In this document: piece after piece, positions 8,872-17,431 of the stretch
Layout of the letters: each line of letters starts with the position of its first letter
How positions within the stretch are numbered: position 1 is the stretch's first letter
Assembly: GCA_012934845.2 (NCBI GenBank)
Contig: WNNJ02002018.1
Location: 34,775-98,774, forward strand
Length of the DNA stretch: 64,000 nucleotides
Direction: 5' to 3'
DNA from: Pomphorhynchus laevis
Lineage: Eukaryota > Acanthocephala > Palaeacanthocephala > Echinorhynchida > Pomphorhynchidae
Program-made: the position numbers and the translations under genes
The notes under the pieces: model-generated
Told to the model about the DNA's origin: nothing
The model's database searches: none
The model's input: only the letters and a program-made list of their open reading frames with translations

Positions 8872-11435
8872 ACACTGTCGCTAGCCAATTAAATCTTGAC
8901 CCTTTAACTTTCCCTGGGTACGAATTCGTTAAATCTATTATTCCGCAACATGTAGGCAATCCGCAAACAAATCAACGAGGATTATCTTGTCACATTGACG
9001 AAGTGTCGCGCAGCAGGCTATTGGAGAATGCCGATCGCTTCAATACTGCCCGATTATTGGCAGTTTCATGCCCACACGCGTGTGCTTGGTTACAGGCCGT
9101 CCCTAGCAAAGCCACACATATGAACTTGGCACCAAATGAATTCGTTGTGCTACTACGTCTTTGGTTAGGGTTGTCTCTCTGGAACAGTGATTATCGATGC
9201 AGACGCTGCCTTAGGATGGCAGACAAATTCGGCTTCCACGCCTTAACATGTCAGTTTGGAGGCCACCCTGGAATTCGACATGATAGCTTGAGGGATACAG
9301 TCTTTCAAGCAGCGATTTCTGCTGGATTGAGGGTGGCAAAGGAGGTACCCAACCTTATTCGTGGTTTGCGAGAGAGACCGGCGGACATTCTCTTTTATAA
9401 GGACCCTCCTTTAGCAGTTGATTTTGCCGTAACTAACCCTCAACAAAATGCTTATATTTCCATGGCTTCTGAGATCCCTGGCTATGCCGCAAGCAAGTAT
9501 GCCACCTGTGTCAAGGAAAGGAAATATAAACGCAAATTAGAGGAGAATGGATACAGTTTTTCGGCAGCAGTTGTTGAAACTTACGGAGGATGGAACCCCC
9601 AAGGGGAAAAGCTAATTCGTTTCATTGCTCGTTCTATGTCATGTAGAAACGGTACCCCGTATTGTAGCACAGCGGGTCAGTTATTTCAGCGCTTGTCCGT
9701 CGCACTGATGAGAGGAAATGCTAAAGCGATCCTCAAAAGTCTTGACGAGATGGGCCAACCCTTACTAGAGAAAAGTCTTGGATTTTGTGACGACCCATCT
9801 CCGCGACTCTTTTCTTTGAGCAACCTTGCACAGCCCGAGGCCCAGTCAGTTGAGATAGTTCATGACTCCAATATTCGGTCAGCTTCCGTCGTCAAAGGCG
9901 ACCATTCTGAGGTTGACATGCCTGTCCTGCAACTCATGTCTCCACGACGACCTTCGGCATATCACTCAACATCTAAACAATCAAATAATGCTTCTTTGTC
10001 ACTTCAGCAATCACCAACAATTAAGGAGGGGTTGATATCGCTTCAACCGAATATTGATCAACATACCTATGGAACTGCAACATTATCCAGATTAACACTT
10101 GCACCATTTTTGAACCTTCCATTTGGAAATTCAAATTGTACTGAAATACAACAAAATATTTTTGGCACTATTCAGACAAATCCACATGCAGTTCAAAACC
10201 TTCTAAGTAATAATTTGGCTCAAAGACTTATGAGTAATCCTGCATTGCTTAGTTCAATTAAGCTTAACAATCCACAAATGCAAAGAGTGAGGGAGCAGAA
10301 CCACGAGGTTTCACAATTCGTTAACAATCCGGATTTAATGTGTCAAACAATGGAAATGATTCGTATTCCTACAACTATACAGGAAATTACGAGAAACCAT
10401 GACAGAGCCCTGATTAACCTTGAGAGATTACCGAGCGGATATAAAGTTCGACAGAGAATTTATCGCGATTTTCAAGAACCAATGCTTAATGTGGCACATG
10501 AGCAGTTTGGCGATAACCCTCTGAATACTTATTCTAGTTCATCTGGTACAGCTAACACTAGTCAAGTAGGAACTGAAAATACAAACCTCCTGCCAAACCC
10601 GGTGGCATATCAGAATACTACATTTCAAATCGATTCGTCTAGTTCATATGTATCTAATTCAAACCGTTTAGAGTCGCCTTTGCAATCTACGTCAAGCGAA
10701 AACACTAATCGGTATTCTACGATGAACCCTCAACAATTATTAGTAGTCGATGCTGAAAATCCTCTCATGTTATTCGACATGTTGCGGGCATCCAGTTTTA
10801 ACCCAAATATGAATAATTCTCTCTGCGATCCTGGTATTCTACTTAATCTGCTTAAGATTCTTCTTAATCTGCTGCGTACATATGAATTTATACAGGACGA
10901 AGGACAAAGAGAACAAGTACATCGTGTAATTCATGAGTTTATGAGTCAGTGGCCAATACCTGAAATTTGTGCTCTATGCACAAATACTCGAGCATTGAGG
11001 ACGATTGTACAAATTCTAAAGAATCTAATTCGTCTTAGGGACACATCCCCACAAGTATATTCACAGTTGATATCTTCAAATATAAGCGGTCTAGTCGATA
11101 ATCAAATGAATAGTCAACCTACTTCATCTGATGTGGATTCTTTTCGATCACCAAGCAATAGACAAACAGCTTATGCAACAACAGTATTTCAAAATTTACA
11201 ATACTCAAATCAAGATTATACTGCTTCGTTGTTTCAACCATTAGATCGTCTTCATCTCCAGCAACATCAGCCGACAAATCAACAACCAAACCAAACTCAA
11301 GAACATCTTTATGCATCCGAACTTGTACAAATGCAGACATTGGGATTCCATAGCCGTGATACTAATCTGGAAGAGCTTGCTGCATCTATGGGGGACGCAA
11401 AAATGGCTGTGGAACGTAATGAAGATTTTGATTGA
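8775..11435 (+). CDS. Chimeric ORF: LINE restriction-like endonuclease region fused to ubiquilin STI1/UBA region
   Basis: The ORF has 886 codons, no introns, and ends with TGA. Residues 1 to about 28 lie out of frame with the RT and are probably not native. Residues about 29-335 match the LINE region after the RT: knuckle Cys142, Cys145, His155, Cys159; Arg168-His169; RPADI at 201-205; and Asp216 in AVDFAVT. Residues about 335-455 are low-complexity Ser/Gln/Asn-rich linker. Residues about 461-585 match the first STI1 cluster of ubiquilin (NPDLMCQTMEMIR, RNHDRALINLERLPSGY, QEPMLNVAHEQFG). Residues about 651-765 resemble the second STI1 cluster, and 849-883 a UBA. Ubiquilins shuttle ubiquitinated clients to the proteasome. 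Here the N-terminal ubiquitin-like domain is missing, replaced by retrotransposon sequence. Whether it is expressed is unknown. A dead retrocopy that happens to remain open is the main alternative. Confidence 0.82.
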   Translation: MGVDASLLTAEDGRTGPSKLLPTLSGSLPSSVDTVASQLNLDPLTFPGYEFVKSIIPQHVGNPQTNQRGLSCHIDEVSRSRLLENADRFNTARLLAVSCPHACAWLQAVPSKATHMNLAPNEFVVLLRLWLGLSLWNSDYRCRRCLRMADKFGFHALTCQFGGHPGIRHDSLRDTVFQAAISAGLRVAKEVPNLIRGLRERPADILFYKDPPLAVDFAVTNPQQNAYISMASEIPGYAASKYATCVKERKYKRKLEENGYSFSAAVVETYGGWNPQGEKLIRFIARSMSCRNGTPYCSTAGQLFQRLSVALMRGNAKAILKSLDEMGQPLLEKSLGFCDDPSPRLFSLSNLAQPEAQSVEIVHDSNIRSASVVKGDHSEVDMPVLQLMSPRRPSAYHSTSKQSNNASLSLQQSPTIKEGLISLQPNIDQHTYGTATLSRLTLAPFLNLPFGNSNCTEIQQNIFGTIQTNPHAVQNLLSNNLAQRLMSNPALLSSIKLNNPQMQRVREQNHEVSQFVNNPDLMCQTMEMIRIPTTIQEITRNHDRALINLERLPSGYKVRQRIYRDFQEPMLNVAHEQFGDNPLNTYSSSSGTANTSQVGTENTNLLPNPVAYQNTTFQIDSSSSYVSNSNRLESPLQSTSSENTNRYSTMNPQQLLVVDAENPLMLFDMLRASSFNPNMNNSLCDPGILLNLLKILLNLLRTYEFIQDEGQREQVHRVIHEFMSQWPIPEICALCTNTRALRTIVQILKNLIRLRDTSPQVYSQLISSNISGLVDNQMNSQPTSSDVDSFRSPSNRQTAYATTVFQNLQYSNQDYTASLFQPLDRLHLQQHQPTNQQPNQTQEHLYASELVQMQTLGFHSRDTNLEELAASMGDAKMAVERNEDFD
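9198..9530 (+). other. Restriction-like endonuclease (RLE) region of the LINE
   Basis: Residues 142-252 of the chimeric ORF. The order is a CX2CX9HX3C knuckle (Cys142, Cys145, His155, Cys159), Arg168-His169, then Pro202-Ala-Asp204, eleven residues and Asp216 in AVDFAVT, followed by a basic stretch with lysines at 247-254. In R2-type elements the order knuckle, R/K-H, PD...D with a downstream Lys marks the target-cleaving nuclease, so both acidic residues and candidate lysines are still present. The PD is written PAD here, and spacing between the acids is slightly shorter than the usual 12-14. Activity cannot be judged, because the polymerase part that works with it is gone. Confidence 0.75.
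10155..10529 (+). other. First STI1-type region of ubiquilin
   Basis: Residues 461-585. Repeated asparagine-proline helices are seen (TNPHAVQNLLSNN, SNPALLSSI, NNPQMQRVREQNHEV, NNPDLMCQTMEMIR). They are followed by the strongest ubiquilin signature in the window, RNHDRALINLERLPSGY and then QEPMLNVAHEQFGDNP. In ubiquilins this region binds exposed hydrophobic client segments. Several normally conserved positions differ, for example LPSGY for the usual IPGGY. Confidence 0.9.
10725..11069 (+). other. Second STI1-type region of ubiquilin (divergent)
   Basis: Residues 651-765. The part VIHEFMSQWPIPEICALCTN aligns by eye with the family block LPxFLQQMQNPE..ALTNPRAM, and TRALRTIVQILKNLIRL with PRAMQALLQIQQGLQTL. 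Just before it, residues 688-700 (ILLNLLKILLNLL) are a 7-residue direct duplication, matching a near-repeat in the DNA at about 10,835-10,875. Match quality is lower than for the first STI1 region. Confidence 0.7.
11319..11423 (+). other. Ubiquitin-associated (UBA) domain, C-terminal
   Basis: Residues 849-883: ELVQMQTLGFHSRDTNLEEL followed by AASMGDAKMAVERN. This matches the ubiquilin UBA pattern L..MGF.NREANLQAL..TGGD.NAAIERL. The first-loop MGF is LGF here, and the final ERLL that closes helix 3 is replaced by ERNEDFD and the stop. Ubiquitin binding may therefore be weakened. The position at the extreme C terminus is as expected for ubiquilin. Confidence 0.85.
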
Positions 11436-11469
11436 TTGACTATAGTTTTAATCTATTAATATTTGTCTT
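11436..11469 (+). other. Short 3' tail of the island
   Basis: Thirty-four AT-rich bases lie between the TGA stop and the resumption of satellite. There is no AATAAA signal and no poly(A) run, so the island either lost its mRNA tail or did not insert through a polyadenylated end. Nothing else is recognisable. Confidence 0.7.
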
Positions 11470-11473
11470 ATGG
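11470..11473. repeat. Right ATGG flank of the insertion (possible target-site duplication)
   Basis: ATGG here repeats the four bases at 8637-8640. The satellite continues directly as TGAAAAATTGATGTAAAC. Uninterrupted copies read TGTAAAAATTGATG at this point, so one T is also missing at the edge. Confidence 0.6.
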
Positions 11474-12110
11474 TGAAAAATTGATGTAAACAAAAGTGCA
11501 AATAAAAGTGTAAAAATGCGTTTAGAAAATAGTGTAAAAAAGAGTGTAAGTAAAAGTGTAAATGAAGTGAAAAAATGGTGTAAAAAATAGCACTAATAAA
11601 AGTGTAAAAAAGAACAAAAAAAGTGTAAAAAAGAACAAATAAAAGTGTAAAAAATTGTATAAAAATAGTAAAAAATGTATTAAAAAGTTGGAAATAATAG
11701 TGTAATAATGGTAAAAAGGTGTAAAAAAGGGCAAAAATAAGTTATATAAATTAAAAATAATAGTGTTAATGAGTGTTTAAAGAAGTGTAAAAAATGTGTA
11801 AAAATATCTTGAAAAAAGTGTAAATAAAAGTGTAAATAATGGTGAAAAAAATGATGTAAATAAAAGTGCAAATAAAAGTGTATAAATGCATATAGAAAAT
11901 AGTGCAAATAAAAGTGTAATTAAAAGTGTAAATTATGGTGAAAATAATGGCGTAAATAAAAGCATAAAAAAGTGTTAAAACAGAGCGAATAAAAGTGTAA
12001 AAAATAGTATAAAATAAGGTGTATAAATGCGTAAACAAAGTGGAAATAAAAGTGTAAATATTGTGGTAAAAACATTGTAAAATATAGGGTAAAAAGGTGA
12101 AATAATAGTG

Positions 12111-15100
12111 TCAAAAAAGTATAAATAAAAGTTGAAAAAATGTTAGTAAAAGAGTAAATGAAAGTGCAAATAATGTTGTTAATAATGGTGTGAATAATAG
12201 TTTTAACAAATTAGTATAAATGCGTAAAAATGGAAGTGTAATTAAGAGTGTAAAAAAGAGTGTAAATAAATGTGTAAAAAAGTGCAATTTAAAGTGCTAA
12301 AAAGTGTAAAGAAAAGTGTAAAAAGGAGTGTGAACTAGAGTGTAAGAAATAGTTTAAAAAATCGTTTTACGAAAGAGATAAATAATATTGTAAATTTAAG
12401 CGTTTATTAAAGTGTTAAAAAAGAGCAAAAAAAGTGTAAAAAATAGTATAAAAAAATAGTAAAAAATGTATTAAAAAAGTGGAAATAATAGTGTAAAAAT
12501 AGTTTAAAAGACAGTGTAAAGAAGAGTAAAAAAAGGTATTAAAAGTGACGAAAATAATGTTAAAATGAGTGTATAATACAGTGTAAAAATATGTTAAAAA
12601 AAGTGTAAATAAAAGTGTAAATAATGGTGTAAAAATTGGTGTAAACAAAAGCGCAAAAAAAGTGTAAAAATGCATTAAGAAAATAGTGTAAACAAGAGGG
12701 TAAATAAAAGTGTAAATAAAAGTAAAAATAATGGTGTAAAAAATAGCACTAATAAAAGTGTTAAAAAAGAGCAAATAAAAGTGTAAAAAATAGTATAAAA
12801 ATAGTAACAAATGTATTAAAAAATTGAAAATAAAAGTGTAACAATGGTTAAAAAAAAGTGTAAAAAAAAGGGTAAAAATAAGGTATAAAAAGTGAAAATA
12901 ATAGTGTTTAAAAAAGTGTAAAAAATATATAAAAACATCTTAAAAAAAGTGAAAAAAAGTGTTAATAATGGTGTAAAAAATGATGTAAATAAAAGTGCAA
13001 ATAAAAGTGTATAAATGCATGTATAAAAAAGTGTAAATAGGAGTGTAATAAAAAGGGTAAATTATAGTGAAAAAAATGGCGTAAATAATAGCATAAAAAA
13101 GTGTTAAAACAGTGCAAATAAAAGTGTAAAAAAAGTAAAAAATAAGGTTAATAAATGTGTAAACAAAGTGGAAATAAAAGTGTTAATATTGTGTAAATAA
13201 CATTGTGAAAATAGGGTAAAATAGTGAAAATAATAGTGTATATATAAGTAAACAAAAGTGTAAAAAAAGTGTTAGTAAAAGATTAAATTAAAGTGTAAAT
13301 AATGTTGTAAATAATGTTGTAAATAATAGTTTTAACAAAAAAGTATAAAGGCGTAAAAATGGAAGTGTAATTAAGTGTGTAAAAAAGAGTCTAAATAAAT
13401 GGGTAAAAAAGTGCAATTTAAAGTGTTAAAAAAGTGTAAAGAAAAGTGTAAAAAGGAGTGTGAACTAGAGTGTAAGTAATAGTGTAAAAATAGTTTAAAA
13501 AAAGTGTAACGAAAGAGAAAATAATATTGTAAATTTAAGCGTTTATAAAAGTGTTAAAAAAGAGCAAAAAAAGTGTAAAAAATAGTATAAAAAATAGTAA
13601 AAAATGTATTAAAAAAGTTGAAATAGTAGTGTAATAATGGTTTAAAAAACAGTGTAAAAAAATTAAAAAAAGGTATTAAAAGTGACAAAACTGGTGTTAA
13701 AATGAGTGTAAAATACAGTGTAAAAATATGTTGAAAAAAGTGTAAATAAAAGTGTAAATAATGGTGTAAAAATTGATGTAAACAGAAGTGCAAATAAAAA
13801 TGTATAAATGCGTTTAGAAAATAGTGTAAAAAAAGTGTAAATAAAAGTACAAATAATAGTGTTTAAATGAGTGTTTAAAGAAGTGTAAAAAATGTGTAAA
13901 AAGATCTTGAAAAAGTGTAAATAAAAGTGTAAATAATGGTGTAAAAAATGATGTAAATAAAAGTGCAAATAAAAGTGTATAAATGCATGAAAAAAATAGT
14001 GTAACTATTTTCTATTAAAAATAGTTCTTTTGTAACTATTGTAATAAAAGTGTAATTAAAAGTGTTAATTTTAGTGAAAATCATGGCGTAAATAATAGCA
14101 CAAAAAAGTGTTAAATCAGTGCGAAAAAGGTGTAAAAAATAGTAAAAAAAAGGTTTTTAAATGTGTAAACAAAGTTAAAATAAAAGTGTAAAATATTGTG
14201 TAAAACACATTGTAAAAATAGTGTAAAATAAAAAAATAATAGCGAATATATAAGTATAAAAAAGTGTAAAAAAAGTGTTAGTAAAAGAGTAAAAAAAGCG
14301 TATATAATGTTGTAAATCATGGTGTAAATAATAGTTTTAACAAATTAGTATAAATGCGTAAAAATGGAAGTGTAATTAAGAGTGTAAAAAAGAGTGTAAA
14401 TAAATGTGTAAAAAAGTGCAATTTAAAGTGCTAAAAAGTGTTAAGAAAAGTGTAAAAAAGAGTGTGAACTAGAGTGTAAGAAATAGTGTAAAAAATAGTT
14501 TAAAAAATCGTTTTACGAAAGAGAAAATAATATTGTAAATTTTAGCGTTTATTAAAGTGTTAAAAAAGAGCAAAAAAATTGTAAAAAATAGTATAAAAAA
14601 ATAATAAAAATTGTATTAAAAAGTGGAAATAATAGTGTAAAAATAGTTTAAATAACAGTGTAAAAAAGAGTAAAAAAAGGTATAAAAAGTGACGAAAATA
14701 ATGTTAAAATGAGTGTAAAATACAGTGTAAAAATATGTTGAAAAAGGTGTAAATAAAAGTGTATATAATGGTGTAAAAATTGATGTAAACAAAAGTGCAA
14801 ATAAAAGTGTATAAATGCGTTTAGAAAATAGTGTAAAAAAGAGTGTAAGTAAAAATGTAAAAAAAGTGAAAAAATGGTGTAAAAAATAGGACTAATAAAA
14901 GTGTAAAAAAGAACAAATAAAAGTGTAAAAAATAGTAAAAAATGTATTAAAAAATTGAAAATAATAGTATAATAATGGTTCAAAGAACAGTGTAATAAAG
15001 AGGGCAAAAAAAAGGTATAAAAAGTGAAAATAATAGTGTTTAAATAAGTGTTTAAAGAAGTGTAAAAAATGTGTAAAAATATTTTGAAAAAAGTGTAAAT

Positions 15101-17431
15101 ATAAGTGTAAATAATGGTGAAAAAAAATGATGTAAATAAAAGTGCAAATAAAAGTGTATAAATGCATGTAGAATATAGTGTAAAAAAGAGTGTAAATAAA
15201 AGTGTAAATAAAAGTGAAAATATTGGTGTAAAAAATAGCACTAATAAAAGGGTTAAAAAAGTGTAAATAAAAGTGTAAATAATGGTGTAAAAAATGATGT
15301 AAATAAAAGTGCAAATAAAAGTGTATAAATGCATGTAAAAAATAGTGGTACTATTTTCTATAAAAAAAGTTCTTTTGTAACTATTGTAATAAAAGTGTAA
15401 TTAAAAGTGTTAATTTTAGTGAAAATCATGGCGTAAATAATAGCATAAAAAAGTGTTAAAACAGTGCAAAAAAAGGTGTAAAAAATAGTAAAAAAAGGTT
15501 TTTAAATGTGTAAACAAAGTTAAAATAAAAGTGTAAAATATTGTGTAAAACACATTGTAAAAATAGTGTAAAATAAAAAAATAATAGCGAATATATAAGT
15601 ATAAAAAAGTGTAAAAAAAGTGTTAGTAAAAGAGTAAAAAAAGCGTACATAATGTTGTAAATCATGGTGTAAATAATAGTTTTAACAAATTAGTATAAAT
15701 GCGTAAAAATGGAAGTGTAATTAAGAGTGTAAAAAAGAGTGTAAATAAATGTGTAAAAAAGTGCAATTTAAAGTGCTAAAAAGTGTAAAGAAAAGTGTAA
15801 AAAGGAGTGTGAACTAGAGTGTAAGAAATAGTGTAAAAAATAGTTTCAAAAATCGTTTTACGAAAGAGAAAATAATATTGTAAATTTTAGCGTTTATTAA
15901 AGTGTTAAAAAAGAGCAAAAAATTGTAAAAAATAGTATAAAAAAATAATAAAAAATGTATTTAAAAAGTGGAAATAATAGTGTAAAAATAGTTTAAATAA
16001 CAGTGTAAAAAAGAGTAAAAAAGGTATAAAAAGTGACGAAAATAATGTTAAAATGAGTGTAAAATACAGTGTAAAAATATGTTGAAAAAGGTGTAAATAA
16101 AAGTGTATAACATGGTGTAAAAATTGATGTAAACAAAAGTGCAAATAAAAGTGTATAAATGCGTTTAGAAAATAGTGTAAAAAAGAGTGTAAATAAAAGT
16201 GAAAATATTGGTGTAAAAAATAGCACTAATAAAAGGGTTAAAAAAGAGCAAATATAAGTGTAAAAAATAGTATAAAAAAATTGTGAAAAATGTATTAAAA
16301 AATTGAAGGTAAGAGTGTAATAATAGTTAAAAAAAACAGTGTAAAAAAAGGTATAAAAAGCAAAAAAAATAGTGTTTTAAGAAGTGTTTAAAGAAGTGTA
16401 AAAAATGTGTAAAAATATCTTTAAAAAAGTGTAAATAAAAGTGAAAATAATGGTGTAAAAATTGATGTAAACAAAAGTGCAAATAAAAGTGTAAAAATGC
16501 GTTTAGATAATAGTGTAAAAAAGAGTGTAAATAAAAGTGTAAAAAATGTAAAAAAATGGTGTAAAAAATAACACTAATAAAAGTGTTAAAAAAGAGCAAA
16601 TAAAAGTGTAAAAAATAGTATAAAAAAATTGTGAAAAATGTATTAAAAAATTGAAAATAATAGTGTAATAATAGTTAAAAAAACAGTGTAAAAAAAAGGT
16701 ATAAAAAGCAACAAAAAAAAGTGTTTTTTTATAAGTGTTTAAAGAAGTGTAAAAATGTGTAAAAATATCTTAAAAAAGTGTAAATAATGGTGTAAAAATT
16801 GATGTAAACAAAAGTGCAAATAAAAGTGTAAAAATGCGTTTAGAAAATAGTGTAAAAAAGAGTGTAAGTAAAAGTGTAAATAAAGTGAAAAAAAATGGTG
16901 TAAAAAATAGCACTAATAAAAGTGTAAAAAAGAACAAAAAAAGTGTAAAAAAGAACAAATAAAAGTGTAAAAAATTGTATAAAAATAGTAAAAAATGTAT
17001 TAAAAAGTTGGAAATAATAGTGTAATAATGGTAAAAAGGTGTAAAAAAAGGGCAAAAATAAGTTATATAAATTAAAAATAATAGTGTTAATGAGTGTTTA
17101 AAGAAGTGTAAAAAATGTGTAAAAATATCTTGAAAAAAGTGTAAATAAAAGTGTAAATAATGGTGAAAAAAATGATGTAAATAAAAGTGCAAATAAAAGT
17201 GTATAAATGCATATAGAAAATAGTGCAAATAAAAGTGTAATTAAAAGTGTAAATTATGGTGAAAATAATGGCGTAAATAAAAGCATAAAAAAGTGTTAAA
17301 ACAGAGCGAATAAAAGTGTAAAAAATAGTATAAAATAAGGTGTATAAATGTGTAAACAAAGTGGAAATAAAAGTGTAAATTTTGTGGTAAAAACATTGTA
17401 AAATATAGGGTAAAAAGGTGAAATAATAGTG
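12111..17431 (+). repeat. Higher-order repeat unit 2 (M-S-L-X, 5.32 kb)
   Basis: Bounded by TCAAAAAAGT words 5321 bp apart. ACGAAAG landmarks at 12369, 13509, 14515, 15860 and 17690 give M 1140, S 1006, L 1345 and X 1830. The S monomer has an intact hairpin module near 14003 and the L monomer the altered form near 15350. The uninterrupted equivalent of the insertion point is at about 16,790. It is the first complete n=1 unit. Confidence 0.88.
15350..15385 (+). repeat. Hairpin module, altered-stem form
   Basis: This is the L-monomer version of the hairpin module. TACTATTTTCTATAAA is followed by AAAAGTTCTTTTGTAACTATT. AATAGTT has become AAAAGTT, so the 9-bp stem and the alternative 7-bp stem are both lost. 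Further altered copies start near 28613, 33943, 42325, 43669, 45788 and 52930. The split between intact form in S monomers and altered form in L monomers makes the module a good monomer-type marker. Confidence 0.75.

Larger units (their letters stand above)
8641..9950 (+). mobile_element. 5'-truncated LINE remnant (reverse transcriptase end plus restriction-like endonuclease)
   Basis: The segment begins abruptly in the middle of a reverse transcriptase reading frame, directly against satellite DNA. That is the usual look of a 5'-truncated non-LTR retrotransposon copy. It encodes the end of the RT region (LPLKMGGLGLRS, a conserved non-LTR RT block), then a CX2CX9HX3C knuckle, an Arg-His pair, and an RPADI...AVDFAVT stretch. 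This order matches LINEs with a C-terminal restriction-like endonuclease (the R2/R4/Dong-like group and relatives). The right limit is approximate. It is placed where nuclease-like sequence has ended and base composition falls. There is no LINE 3' UTR or poly(A) tail before the ubiquilin part begins. Confidence 0.8.
9951..11435 (+). other. UBQLN: Ubiquilin-derived coding segment (central and C-terminal part)
   Basis: From about residue 393 the codons become markedly AT-richer than in the LINE part. For example 31 of 60 bases are G/C at 9181-9240 and 16 of 60 at 11161-11220. The protein shows the ubiquilin order STI1 region, Ser/Asn-rich linker, second STI1 region, Gln/Asn-rich linker (820-845) and UBA at the extreme C terminus. 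The N-terminal ubiquitin-like domain of about 75 residues is not present. The lack of introns suggests an origin from spliced RNA. Sequence is divergent throughout, which fits either a fast-evolving lineage or a relaxed retrocopy. The exact junction with LINE sequence is uncertain by about 200 bases. Confidence 0.85.
3821..12110 (+). repeat. Higher-order repeat unit 1, carrying the coding insert
   Basis: The boundaries are the word TCAAAAAAGT at 3821 and 12111. The unit is 8290 bp long; without the inserted island it is about 5.46 kb. ACGAAAG landmarks at 4079, 5215, 6211, 7699 and 12369 give M (1136), a short S (996), an enlarged L (1488) and X (about 1837 after removing the insert). The L monomer is 144 bp longer than the usual 1344, which is twelve 12-bp units. 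A hairpin module lies at 5699-5736. The satellite register on the two sides of the island is continuous. Confidence 0.85.

Noticed and set aside
8759-8959. Minus-strand frame opposite the LINE region
   Set aside because: It lies wholly antisense to RT/nuclease coding sequence and shows no recognisable protein; a shadow frame.
11119-11340. Minus-strand frame of 73 codons opposite the UBA-proximal linker
   Set aside because: Antisense shadow of the ubiquilin segment, with no recognisable features.
8641-11469. LTR retroelement or virus-derived origin for the island
   Set aside because: No terminal repeats, protease, integrase or capsid-like sequence is seen. The RT end plus knuckle and PD...D nuclease order is that of a LINE.
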